Shown piece by piece: positions 24,225 through 31,230 of a stretch of 32,770 nucleotides of DNA. The DNA is taken from positions 1 through 32,770 of the IMG/VR virus record IMGVR_UViG_3300030108_005652; one strand, written 5' to 3'. Source of the DNA: a virus. Each line of letters begins with the position of its first letter. Position 1 is the first letter of the stretch. A program made the position numbers and the translations under genes. The notes beneath the pieces were generated by a model. It made no database searches and was not told the origin of the DNA. It saw only the letters and a list, made by a program, of their open reading frames with translations.

Positions 24225-25066
24225 TTCATATATTCCCAGTAGCCCTTATCAATACCTTGAGCCACAATATCTACAATACCAGTTTCTATTGCTGCTTGTA
24301 AAGCTATAGACTTACTTTCATTCATAGCATTACCGGTTTCAAACTCTACTAGCTTCGTACCATCAGCAATATACCGAAAAAAATCATTAGATAAACCAAC
24401 AGATAAAATAGTTTTTGTTGTTAAATTTTCTAATAATATTTCACCAGTTGACACCGACACGACCCGCATAGAAACAATAACGGTATCTTCACGATATTGT
24501 TTTGAGTTACCGATCCCTAAATATCTAGCACCCATACCACCAGTTAGAAGATTAGTATTGTAATCTATTAAAGCACCTTCAATTATCAATCCTGCAAACA
24601 ACAAAGGCATCTGTTGTGTCTCTTCATCAAACTTTTCTCTAGTAGATCTAATAATTTGGCGTTCACGAGTAACATGATCTATTCCAACACGTTCTACTAC
24701 CCTGAAAAATTTAGATTGTTTCAAAGCTCTGATGACGTAAGCCTCAGGAGCTTGAGTTAGAGCCGAACTAAAACTTGCAAAGCCGTCAATTGATTTTCTT
24801 TGTCCTGTAGCATCAGGAAACTGATATACGGCTACTACTGGTCTTTGTGCTGGTTTTGGTAAATTTTTTATTGCATCAGTTACAGGTTCATTAATAAAAG
24901 CTGCTTTGGAAAAACATTGTGCTTTACCTACTATAGTGACAACATCTTTATAATCGTTATCAGGGTTAGTTAAGCAAGGTGAGATGTAAGATAGATGTGT
25001 AGTACAACTAGAAACCAAAGTCCCCAATAGGAATAGTGATAGTAGTTGTTTCGCCAGTTGTTTCAT
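24221..25066 (-). CDS. csgG: CsgG-like curli secretion pore lipoprotein
   Basis: A 281-residue outer-membrane lipoprotein, about the length of E. coli CsgG (277). A lipobox VSSC places the acylated Cys at 21. The CsgG core is unmistakable: VVAVYQFPDATGQRKS (77-92), FFRVVERVGIDHV (120-132), RERQIIRSTRE (134-144), LLFAGLIIEGALIDYN (155-170), GARYLGIGNSKQYRED (179-194), VSTGEILLENLTTKTILS (205-222) and the C-terminal GIDKGYWEY (271-279). In the pore-constriction loop, Phe99 aligns with E. coli Phe56, Ser98 replaces Asn55, and there is one extra residue near the Tyr51 position. CsgG forms a nonameric channel that exports unfolded curlin. The gene starts inside the csgF gene (59-base overlap) and its stop overlaps the curlin-like gene start, so the three are almost certainly one operon. 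Confidence 0.95.
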   Translation of the reverse strand: MKQLAKQLLSLFLLGTLVSSCTTHLSYISPCLTNPDNDYKDVVTIVGKAQCFSKAAFINEPVTDAIKNLPKPAQRPVVAVYQFPDATGQRKSIDGFASFSSALTQAPEAYVIRALKQSKFFRVVERVGIDHVTRERQIIRSTREKFDEETQQMPLLFAGLIIEGALIDYNTNLLTGGMGARYLGIGNSKQYREDTVIVSMRVVSVSTGEILLENLTTKTILSVGLSNDFFRYIADGTKLVEFETGNAMNESKSIALQAAIETGIVDIVAQGIDKGYWEYMK

Positions 25067-25481
25067 TAAATATAGACATTGTAATAGTTATGCCGTCCGT
25101 AGTCCAAGTTATAAGATTGTCGAATAAAGTGAAACTACCTTGTTCAGCAGGATTTTCACCAAAGAGTTGATCCACCAGCTGTCTAGATAGTTGAGCATAA
25201 ACTCTAGATTCAAAGTTTCGTAAGAACCTGGCTAACGTTGTATTTTGTGCATCACGCTCAAGTTCATCTTGCATAGCCTTGATCTCTGCCTCTAATGCCT
25301 CTCGTCTTGTATATTCTTGCTCGTCTATTGTCAGATAGTGTTGGCTTGTACCTATACCACTAAATGATGGTGATTTGAATTGAAATTTTATTTCATCGGC
25401 GAGGACAGGAAGTGCCAAGATCGGGATTAAGTAAACAGCACAACCCATCCTCTTATACTTATCTTTATAATAATCGTTCAT
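25008..25481 (-). CDS. csgF: CsgF-like curli assembly factor
   Basis: A 157-residue exported protein from the ATG at 25481, which has AGGAAAG about 8 bases upstream. An in-frame ATG at 25502 is possible but would lie inside the upstream gene without a better ribosome site. Residues 1-28 form a signal peptide ending LALPVLA. The mature N-terminus DEIKFQFKSPSFSGIG (29-44) matches the CsgF signature FQFRNPNFGG, the segment that in E. coli threads into the CsgG pore and makes a second constriction. A helical neck follows (about 60-110), then the family's C-terminal beta sheet (DNLITWTTDGITITMSIFN, TTGETTTITIP). CsgF anchors and nucleates the curli fibre at the cell surface. It directly precedes csgG with overlap. 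The helical neck appears longer than in E. coli CsgF (138 residues). Confidence 0.88.
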   Translation of the reverse strand: MNDYYKDKYKRMGCAVYLIPILALPVLADEIKFQFKSPSFSGIGTSQHYLTIDEQEYTRREALEAEIKAMQDELERDAQNTTLARFLRNFESRVYAQLSRQLVDQLFGENPAEQGSFTLFDNLITWTTDGITITMSIFNETTGETTTITIPIGDFGF

Positions 25482-25482
25482 A

Positions 25483-25833
25483 TCAGTCTTTCCTTTGGTC
25501 ATCTCTGTCTGCCTTAGCTATCTTATTGCTATCAATTAATTGTGGCACACCTAATATGGTCTTAATTAAAGTGTCCTGTCTAATGATCTCGTTGTCAAGG
25601 CTTCTGATCCTGTCGATCAGAGCTACTAAAATACCATGTTGGGAGTCAAGTTTGGTACCCAACCTTTGTTCCATAGCGGTTATCTGCTCAGCTACTTTTT
25701 CGTCAACGACATCTAATTTATTTTCCATACCGTCAACAATCCGCATAATTAGCTTGTAGATAAACCAACCAAGCCCAAGAGCTGCAGCTATTGGAAAACC
25801 TACTTGTTGGATTATAGTGACAATATCTTGCAT
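25483..25833 (-). CDS. Single-span coiled-coil membrane protein (lysis-accessory or holin-like)
   Basis: A 116-residue protein. The N-terminal span is QVGFPIAAALGLGWFIYKLI (residues 10-29). A long heptad-like helix follows (ENKLDVVDEKVAEQITAMEQ, then ALIDRIRSLDNEIIRQDTLI), with a short charged tail. The QVGFPIA opening resembles small YvrJ-type membrane peptides. Its ATG (25833) is preceded by a T-run closing a long hairpin instead of a Shine-Dalgarno sequence, so translation may depend on RNA structure or be weak. It is one base upstream of csgF and follows the 3-TM holin-like gene. It could be a lysis accessory protein or a membrane partner of the Csg cassette; neither is proven. Confidence 0.55.
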   Translation of the reverse strand: MQDIVTIIQQVGFPIAAALGLGWFIYKLIMRIVDGMENKLDVVDEKVAEQITAMEQRLGTKLDSQHGILVALIDRIRSLDNEIIRQDTLIKTILGVPQLIDSNKIAKADRDDQRKD

Positions 25834-25840
25834 TTAAAAA

Positions 25841-25912
25841 GAGTAGTCTGATGTTCCCAAGGCGCAACTTTCTGAAAAACCCTTGAGCTTTACGCTAGTT
25901 AACAGACTACTC
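25841..25912 (-). promoter_or_regulatory. Long hairpin with T-run between holin-like gene and Csg-side genes
   Basis: Perfect 10-base arms, GAGTAGTCTG at 25841-25850 and CAGACTACTC at 25903-25912, enclose a second pairing (CCCAAGG at 25857-25863 with CCTTGAG at 25881-25887, allowing one G-U pair). On the transcribed (-) strand the outer stem is followed at once by TTTTT and then AAATG, the start of the 116-residue gene. The right arm contains the stop codon of the holin-like gene. The layout fits an attenuator or intrinsic terminator with a long loop, placed exactly at the entry to the Csg cassette. Alternatively, it may be a processing or stability element. Confidence 0.6.
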
Positions 25913-26380
25913 GTCCTTTTTGTGTGATGCTCCAAAGTAAAATGATATAACTGCACTTGCTAATCCACCTAAGTAACCTAATACAAGGTTAATTAGAGCC
26001 TCACTATTTTGTTCTGGCGGTTGTATTGTTACTAAAAATATATAACCCATAAACCCACCTAATGTTATAAACCCTAATATTTTAGAGGTCCAATCGCCCG
26101 AAAAAGCACTTCGTGCATTTTGTATATCTTGTGTTTGTAATTTATAAATATCTACATCTAACTCTTTCATTTTTACTTCGAACTCTTTTTCTGCTTTTTT
26201 AAGTTCTAGTAACTGTTCAGGTGTAGCGTTTTGCATAGCCTGTGCAATAGATTTTGGCTCTGCTTTACAACCAAGCACACTAGCAATCATATTTGCAGCA
26301 GCTCCGCCTAAAGGCCCACCTACTGCTTGCCCTAATGTTGGTGCTACAGTCGCTAAAGTATTTTTTAATATATCTAACAT
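25907..26380 (-). CDS. 3-TM holin-like protein (GTA_holin_3TM type)
   Basis: A 157-residue membrane protein. The N-terminus is a hydrophobic Gly/Ala-rich helix (VAPTLGQAVGGPLGGAAANM, about 12-31). A charged amphipathic linker follows (LLELKKAEKEFEVKMKELDV, then SAFSGDWTSK). Two clear membrane spans complete it (ILGFITLGGFMGYIFLVTIQ, 101-120, and about 130-150), with a basic/acidic end HKKDE. This arrangement is that of the 3-TM holins found in phages and gene transfer agents. It could release the lysozyme encoded at 5457-5903, although the two lie on opposite strands 20 kb apart. AGGA precedes the ATG, and the gene overlaps the upstream nuclease gene by 7 bases. Confidence 0.7.
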   Translation of the reverse strand: MLDILKNTLATVAPTLGQAVGGPLGGAAANMIASVLGCKAEPKSIAQAMQNATPEQLLELKKAEKEFEVKMKELDVDIYKLQTQDIQNARSAFSGDWTSKILGFITLGGFMGYIFLVTIQPPEQNSEALINLVLGYLGGLASAVISFYFGASHKKDE

Positions 26381-26838
26381 AGTCCTATTTCGTTCCTATC
26401 CATACCTAATGGTAAATCGTTAATACATTCTATCATATTTTTCGGTATGTGAATGTAAGGCTCATTGTCATCAACGTGTTGTGGATCTTGTGATAAATTC
26501 ATCATGACTTCATAATTATGATTTTTTTGCCATTTATGCATATACAATCCATCTGTCATAGCATAAACAATAATAAAAGGCACACCTGTAGCATTAGCAA
26601 AAGCACTTCCTTTCGCCAATTTTGCAGCTGATAAAATGAAAGTATCATATTTATCGTAAGCAAAGGTACGACATTTAACTTCACACCAAAAACTTTTTTC
26701 TTTTGATTCAATCCAGTAATCTAAACCGTAAGATACTGGAAGCTTGTGACAAGTTACATCCCATTTACCCTCTAGGTAACCTGCCACCCGCTCTTCTCTT
26801 TTTTGATCATCTATTGTTTCTAAACTAGGTTTAATCAT
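26374..26838 (-). CDS. PD-(D/E)XK nuclease-like protein
   Basis: A 154-residue protein. The core motif of the restriction-endonuclease-like fold is visible: Asp40 in GLDYWIE, then Glu53-Val-Lys55 in SFWCEVKCR. A helix follows (FILSAAKLAKGSAFANAT) and a strand (VPFIIVYAM). A candidate general acid/base Lys lies in the early KREERVAGYLEGKWDV segment. This size and motif order fit phage Holliday-junction-resolvase-like or VRR-type small nucleases. The ribosome site AAGGAG lies in the gap after the primase gene. The neighbouring primase and recombination genes support a DNA-processing role. The exact substrate cannot be told from sequence. Confidence 0.72.
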   Translation of the reverse strand: MIKPSLETIDDQKREERVAGYLEGKWDVTCHKLPVSYGLDYWIESKEKSFWCEVKCRTFAYDKYDTFILSAAKLAKGSAFANATGVPFIIVYAMTDGLYMHKWQKNHNYEVMMNLSQDPQHVDDNEPYIHIPKNMIECINDLPLGMDRNEIGLC

Positions 26839-26847
26839 AAATACTCC

Positions 26848-28968
26848 TTAATCTTGATAAAAATTAGGATCAACGGCTACAAATCTTTTGGTAGGCCGTC
26901 CTTTTCCCCCAACCTTTACTTCTATTTCTTGTATTTCACCGGCATTTTTTAGCCGGTCTATTATTTCTTTGACTTCATATGACTTCATTGATCTAAATAA
27001 TTCATGTCTATCTACTTCTCTTTTACTGATACCCTCAGCACCCCTCGTCCTAATGTAAGATAAAACAGATTTTATTTTTGCCTCTGTTGCAGAGGAAGCA
27101 ACTTTATCTCGGCATGTTTCTATAAATAGTAGATCGTAATATCTAACATAATCTATTGCCCACTCTGTATGTTCCTTTTGTATGTTGCGTGCTTTAACAT
27201 CACAAGCAAGTGCACAAATTAGTGCAAGTCTCATGGCTTTTTCCCGAGATCTTGACAACAAAGGTTCTAGGTTATCTTTTTCAAGTATGTTTTGTCTTCG
27301 CACTATCTCTTCTGCAAACTCACTCAGCAACTGTCTACTATCTTCATCAAAATCTAATACTTTCTGTCCTACATCTACTTGTGAATTTTCTTCTGCTATA
27401 TCACCAAAATCAGTTTGCGGTCTCCTGATTGCATTTACCCAATCTACTATATTTTGTGGCGGTCTTTTAAATTTCTTCAGGGCAGTTACCTTACGTGGTT
27501 CTTTAGATTCAACAATTAAAAATCTATTTAGAAAACCGTCAGCCACACGTCCAGAGTTCAAAGCTCCATAAAAATTTTTTGGAACAGATAACCCTACTAA
27601 AGTAATAGCCGGTTTATAACAAATACGGTTCATAGTTTGCTCTACATATTGTTCAGGTGTGTTCATAAGTGAGTAGTTATCAGGACGTAGAGCACCATGA
27701 CATCTACCCCAGGCTTCCATTAAAGTTTGTATGCCGCTCTCTATATTTGTGTTTTGTTGTGCAGAAATATTTTCTAGCCTTTTACCAAACTCATCCATAA
27801 TAGTTATTTGTGTAGGTTTATATTTTAGTGTTGAGTGAACAGCTCCTGATGAAGTGTAACCATCACCTACAATCATCTTCGAGTGTCTAGTTTTATTAAG
27901 AACAGCTTCAACAAAAGTTTTGATATTTTCCTTACCTTGGCCCGACTTAGCAACGCCAACAAAATACAAACTGCTAAAGTTATTCATATCTGTCCTGTAC
28001 ATACGCCCACAGCAGACACTAGCTAAACTTATAGCCCCTACTAAACTTAATTCAGGTTGACTGATTTGTGCTATCTCTTCGGCAAACAGAAACATATTTT
28101 TCAAAATACCTGGTGGACTAAACAGATTTTTTGGTGGTGTTATGTTTTCTGTCGCTTGTACAAATAGAGGTGCTTGTTGATTTTTTCTATCGTGTGTTTT
28201 CTTTACATTGTCTACCACAGACAATATTTCATGTTTTGGTAAGGGTGGTGAGTTTTGTTGATTCCAGCTTTCCATAAAAAATTTGGCGAAGTCTAAATTT
28301 AAATTTTTGCTTATAAGATAACCAGCTAGTCGTGCAGCTTGATCGTTTCTAGATCCCTCATTGACACCACTCAAAGAAAAAGGTGCTACAGTTGATTGGC
28401 CATTTACTTTATTGTTGCCAGTAATTTGCACCCACTCTTTCTCAGTAAAATCAGGCAGATCTTCAAAACCCCATAAATCCCAGTTTGGGTTTTGTATTGG
28501 CATATAAGTTTGACCATTAGCGTGTTTGTTGTATGGCGCTATTATCAAACCACCTTCGCCACGTAAATCAATATGTCTCTCTATAGGTGTTTCGTTGGTT
28601 CTTTTTGTCGCAAAGGTTGTGTAGTTTTGTGGATTGTTATAGTAGTAATGCATACCCTTACCCGTACGGACTCTATAAGGTGATGGTGGTAAATTTTTAT
28701 CTACCCAAGACATAGCTTCTGGTGTATCAGCATCTACTACCATGAATTGTCCACACACTAATGCTACTGTCATATCGTCCCGATCTTTAAACCATTGTTC
28801 TACCTCTGATCTTTTAGGTCTGTCAGTTTTGAAGTGAGCCCAACCCTTGAAAAAACTTGGCGGTTTTTTTGTTTTTCTTAGCAAAGGCACTACGTCTAAA
28901 CCCTCATCATAATAGGACATAGCTAAATCGTAGACAGATTCTTCGCCACTGAAGTTTATGGAAAACAC
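26848..28968 (-). CDS. Primase-polymerase fused to P-loop ATPase/helicase-like domain
   Basis: A 706-residue replication protein. Residues about 12-175 form a bifunctional primase-polymerase (Prim-Pol) domain with Asp79/Asp81 in MVVDADTPEA, His107 in GKGMHYYY and the IDLRGEGGLIIAPY strand (133-146). Residues about 200-262 look like a PriCT-type linker (GVNEGSRNDQAARLAGYLIS). The C-terminal half carries a Walker A-like loop, VAKSGQGKEN (339-348), and Walker B ITIMDEFG (388-395), of the DUF3987-like primase-associated ATPase type. A winged-helix-like end (GISKREVDRHELF) may bind DNA. It starts with GTG at 28968, overlapping the TAG of the upstream HTH gene. The protein should both prime and help unwind phage DNA. 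The DNA polymerase is not in the window. Confidence 0.85.
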   Translation of the reverse strand: MFSINFSGEESVYDLAMSYYDEGLDVVPLLRKTKKPPSFFKGWAHFKTDRPKRSEVEQWFKDRDDMTVALVCGQFMVVDADTPEAMSWVDKNLPPSPYRVRTGKGMHYYYNNPQNYTTFATKRTNETPIERHIDLRGEGGLIIAPYNKHANGQTYMPIQNPNWDLWGFEDLPDFTEKEWVQITGNNKVNGQSTVAPFSLSGVNEGSRNDQAARLAGYLISKNLNLDFAKFFMESWNQQNSPPLPKHEILSVVDNVKKTHDRKNQQAPLFVQATENITPPKNLFSPPGILKNMFLFAEEIAQISQPELSLVGAISLASVCCGRMYRTDMNNFSSLYFVGVAKSGQGKENIKTFVEAVLNKTRHSKMIVGDGYTSSGAVHSTLKYKPTQITIMDEFGKRLENISAQQNTNIESGIQTLMEAWGRCHGALRPDNYSLMNTPEQYVEQTMNRICYKPAITLVGLSVPKNFYGALNSGRVADGFLNRFLIVESKEPRKVTALKKFKRPPQNIVDWVNAIRRPQTDFGDIAEENSQVDVGQKVLDFDEDSRQLLSEFAEEIVRRQNILEKDNLEPLLSRSREKAMRLALICALACDVKARNIQKEHTEWAIDYVRYYDLLFIETCRDKVASSATEAKIKSVLSYIRTRGAEGISKREVDRHELFRSMKSYEVKEIIDRLKNAGEIQEIEVKVGGKGRPTKRFVAVDPNFYQD

Positions 28969-29291
28969 TAACTTAGATCATTCGGGCAACCATAGATTGA
29001 TTCGTAATCAAGTTTGCCGTTGGTTTTTTGTATGATTCTTTTTGCTTGTTTTACGCTAGGTTTTCTATAACCCCAACGCCAAGCCTTAATAGTAGCGAGC
29101 GATACTTCAAAAGTTTCAACAGATGTAGCCATACCTAAATGTTTTATGTATTCATTAAGTTTGTACTGTTTAACTTTTTTATCAGGATAAAGTGGTTCTA
29201 TCCCTTTGTTTTTCAATTCTTTAAGCCGTTGGAAGTTTATGCGTTGTAATCTGTGGCAGTAATTTGCATACCACTCTAAATTATTTTCCAT
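28968..29291 (-). CDS. Small helix-turn-helix DNA-binding protein, likely repressor
   Basis: A 107-residue protein. The C-terminal half carries a Cro/YdaS-like HTH: TSVETFEVSLATIKAWRWGY (57-75), then RKPSVKQAKRIIQKTNGKL and a final DYESIYG. The recognition helix would be around SLATIKAWRWG. The N-terminal half is basic and helical without known domain. It is the first gene of the leftward replication operon, with AAGGAA before the ATG. It diverges from the Sak4-like gene across a 76-base region holding an inverted repeat on top of a promoter, so it probably regulates that region. It could be an early-gene switch, since no lysogeny genes are visible. Confidence 0.72.
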   Translation of the reverse strand: MENNLEWYANYCHRLQRINFQRLKELKNKGIEPLYPDKKVKQYKLNEYIKHLGMATSVETFEVSLATIKAWRWGYRKPSVKQAKRIIQKTNGKLDYESIYGCPNDLS

Positions 29292-29311
29292 AATAATTTC
29301 CTTAATTTGTG

Positions 29312-29345
29312 TTTACATAAAGTAACATTATGCTACAATTTATGT
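29312..29345 (+). promoter_or_regulatory. Rightward sigma70-type promoter overlapped by an inverted-repeat operator
   Basis: TTTACA at 29312-29317 and TACAAT at 29334-29339 are separated by 16 bases, then GAGGAA at 29355-29360 and ATG at 29368. A dyad ACATAAA (29315-29321) and TTTATGT (29339-29345), with inner GTA and TAC also matching, covers both boxes. This is where a repressor would bind to block transcription. The divergently encoded HTH protein is the obvious candidate. The leftward promoter for that gene must also lie in this 76-base gap but is less clear. Confidence 0.6.
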
Positions 29346-29367
29346 CAACTTATTGAGGAATATTAAT

Positions 29368-30117
29368 ATGAGTATTTTAAAAAATGTAGTAAAACCTGAT
29401 CAGCTTGTTAATAAGCAAGGTGCTAAAATCTTGATTTATGGCGAGTCTGGTGCAGGTAAAACTTACACATGCTCAACGGCTCCTGGTAAAGTGCTTGTTA
29501 TAAGTATGGAAGCAGGACTTCTATCTATACGTGATAAAGAGAACGTTGATGCAATAGAAATAAAAACCTACGAAGAGTTAAACCAAATATATGGTGAGTT
29601 AAGAGCTGGTGAGCATGACTATGATACCGTTTGTTTGGATTCTATTTCTGAGATGTCAGAGATCCTTTTGGACCACGAACTAAGTATTAATAAGGATGCT
29701 CGTAAAGCTTATGGTAACGTACAGATTACATGTACTAATGTTATGCGTATGTTTAGAGATTTACCTATGCATGTAATATTTGTTTGTAAAATGTCCAAAG
29801 AAAATAATGATGGTGTTTGGTTTTTTCAACCAAAAATGATTGGTACAAAACTAGGACAGTCAATACCTTATTTCTTTGACGAAGTTTTGTGTTTGCGTGT
29901 TATGGAACAAACTGATAGTGAAGGTAAAGCTGTACACACAAGATGGTTACAAACTACTCTTGCTGAAGGTTTTGTTTGTAAAGATAGATCAGGCAAACTA
30001 GAAGCATTAGAAGAACCAAACTTATCTAGTGTAATCACTAAATTAGGTTTTAATAAGGTTGTGCCTAATACGGCAACACCTGAACCAGTAGAGGAACTAA
30101 TAAATGAAGAAGCTTAA
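29368..30117 (+). CDS. Sak4-like RecA-type ATPase (AAA_24), recombination
   Basis: A 249-residue protein from ATG 29368, chosen because GAGGAA ends 7 bases upstream. An in-frame TTG at 29353 lies before this ribosome site and is less likely. Walker A is GESGAGKT (25-32), with the adenine-side strand KVLVISMEAGLLSI, and Walker B is YDTVCLDSISEM. A later FVCKMSKENNDGVWFFQPKM stretch fits the RecA-like core of the AAA_24/Sak4 family. These phage proteins promote single-strand annealing or exchange with an SSB. The downstream DUF669 SSB-like gene fits that pairing. The acidic C-terminal tail (TPEPVEELINEEA) resembles tails that contact other replication proteins. Confidence 0.82.
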   Translation: MSILKNVVKPDQLVNKQGAKILIYGESGAGKTYTCSTAPGKVLVISMEAGLLSIRDKENVDAIEIKTYEELNQIYGELRAGEHDYDTVCLDSISEMSEILLDHELSINKDARKAYGNVQITCTNVMRMFRDLPMHVIFVCKMSKENNDGVWFFQPKMIGTKLGQSIPYFFDEVLCLRVMEQTDSEGKAVHTRWLQTTLAEGFVCKDRSGKLEALEEPNLSSVITKLGFNKVVPNTATPEPVEELINEEA

Positions 30118-30487
30118 TTTGTCAGATTTCACTACGGATTTACAAAACAGTGATTGGGACGAACAATGTTGGGAAGAAAAGTACGCTGCTTTAAAAAGTT
30201 ATGATGGAAACGAAAAAAGTCATTTTGAAGATATAGATTTTTCTGAAGCATCATATGAATATTCGGACATGCTTTGTACCAACTACAAAAAAATCGAGGA
30301 TCTGAAAGAATACATTTGTGCCACTTTTTGCGAAGATGTGGATTTACAAAATCGTAAAGATGTAGAAGTTGTTTATAGAAATCTTACATCAGCTTTTTCA
30401 GAGATGGCAAAATTAAGATTCAGAAATTTCGATATAAAAACAAGAATTATGATTCTTGAAAAATTACAAAAAAGGAGGATTAAATGA
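30104..30487 (+). CDS. Unknown 127-residue protein between Sak4 and SSB-like genes
   Basis: Starts at ATG 30104, 14 bases before the end of the Sak4-like gene, with AGAGGAAC upstream. It ends in an ATGA overlap with the DUF669 gene. The N-terminal half is acidic and aromatic (WDEQCWEEKYAALKSYDGNE, then HFEDIDFSEASYEYSD). The C-terminal half is helical and basic at the end (AKLRFRNFDIKTRIMILEKL, then QKRRIK). Four Cys residues are scattered without a zinc pattern. I do not recognise it. Its place inside a recombination operon suggests a loader or modulator of Sak4/SSB, which is inference. Confidence 0.6.
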   Translation: MKKLNLSDFTTDLQNSDWDEQCWEEKYAALKSYDGNEKSHFEDIDFSEASYEYSDMLCTNYKKIEDLKEYICATFCEDVDLQNRKDVEVVYRNLTSAFSEMAKLRFRNFDIKTRIMILEKLQKRRIK

Positions 30488-30951
30488 GTGATTTTGATGG
30501 TGTAGATTTTTTTAAAGATATTAAACTGGGTTCTGATAAGACGGTTGTTAAACCTGGAGTCTATGAATCTTGTGTAATAAAAATAGAAGAAGTGCAAACA
30601 CAGTCAGGTGATAAAGCTATGACTGTATTGTTTGAACTAGGGGACAAAAGTAACTTTGATCACAAAGAATACTATAATCTTTGGCATTCAAATGCTGATG
30701 CTAAAAGAATTTCAAACGAGATATTTACCCAATTAGTAAAAGCTGTGGGCTTTGATGGTTTACCTGATAAGAAAGAAGCTTTTGTTGGTAAGAAGCTGAG
30801 ACTTGTTATTGATCACGATAACAGGGACGGTAAGATCTTTACTAAAATTAAAGGTTATTTACCCTTAACCGTTTCTGATAGTGCTAATTCTAACACTAGC
30901 CAAAACTTAGGTGCTGGCTCTGCCGTTGGAGCTAAACCTAGTTTAGGTTAG
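30484..30951 (+). CDS. DUF669 SSB-like protein
   Basis: A 155-residue protein with a strong ribosome site (AGGAGG) before ATG 30484. The OB-fold-like body runs VVKPGVYESCVIKIEEVQTQ, then DKAMTVLFELGDKSNFDHKE and LRLVIDHDN...IFTKIKGYLP. It ends in a flexible Ser/Asn/Gly-rich tail (SDSANSNTSQNLGAGSAV). DUF669 proteins are phage single-strand-binding-type proteins often located next to Sak4/RecA-like ATPases, as here. The tail does not end in the acidic tip of bacterial SSB. It is the last gene before the hairpin terminator at 30971. Confidence 0.78.
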   Translation: MSDFDGVDFFKDIKLGSDKTVVKPGVYESCVIKIEEVQTQSGDKAMTVLFELGDKSNFDHKEYYNLWHSNADAKRISNEIFTQLVKAVGFDGLPDKKEAFVGKKLRLVIDHDNRDGKIFTKIKGYLPLTVSDSANSNTSQNLGAGSAVGAKPSLG

Positions 30952-30970
30952 TAACGTTTGTACTACAGAG

Positions 30971-30996
30971 AGCCGGCTACATGCCGGCTTTTTTTA
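30971..30996 (+). terminator. Rho-independent terminator of the recombination operon
   Basis: Stem AGCCGGC (30971-30977) with GCCGGCT (30983-30989), loop TACAT, followed by a run of T (30989-30995). The stem is strikingly G+C-rich for this genome. The T-run merges with the stop codon of the converging DUF3310 gene. There is no T-run on the other side, so it should terminate only rightward transcription. Confidence 0.92.
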
Positions 30997-31230
30997 TTTT
31001 GATTTTTTGTATTCTTCAATCATCCAGTCAAGATAAACTCTAGCTTTTTCTAAATCTTCTACTGGTTTATTTTTATGCTTATGTCGCCAAATATATTTTG
31101 TTGCTGTTCCCTGGCAAAGACTAATAAAACCTTCAGATCCTAACATAGCACGTGCAGCGTCTATGTATTCTATAGAGCCTTGTGTGTAATGATTTGGGTG
31201 GTTAACGAAATCTTTTTCTTCCTCATTCAT
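30994..31230 (-). CDS. DUF3310 small phage protein
   Basis: A 78-residue protein from ATG 31230, with GGGAG about 9 bases upstream. An in-frame TTG at 31245 is less likely. The full DUF3310 signature is present: VNHPNHYTQGSIEYIDA, then LCQGTATKYIWRHKHKNKP and VEDLEKARVYLDWMIEEY. The family occurs widely in phages and includes proteins related to T7 gp1.7, associated with nucleotide metabolism. Biochemical activity of this branch is not established to my knowledge. Its start lies within the last bases of the exonuclease gene, so the two are coupled. It converges on the terminator of the + strand operon. Confidence 0.85.
   Translation of the reverse strand: MNEEEKDFVNHPNHYTQGSIEYIDAARAMLGSEGFISLCQGTATKYIWRHKHKNKPVEDLEKARVYLDWMIEEYKKSK

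Noticed and set aside
20724-25481. A stretch of host chromosome misassembled into the phage contig
   Set aside because: Gene overlaps continue into phage-type genes, composition does not change by eye, and there is no transposase or repeat at either edge. Coverage data would still be needed to exclude it formally.
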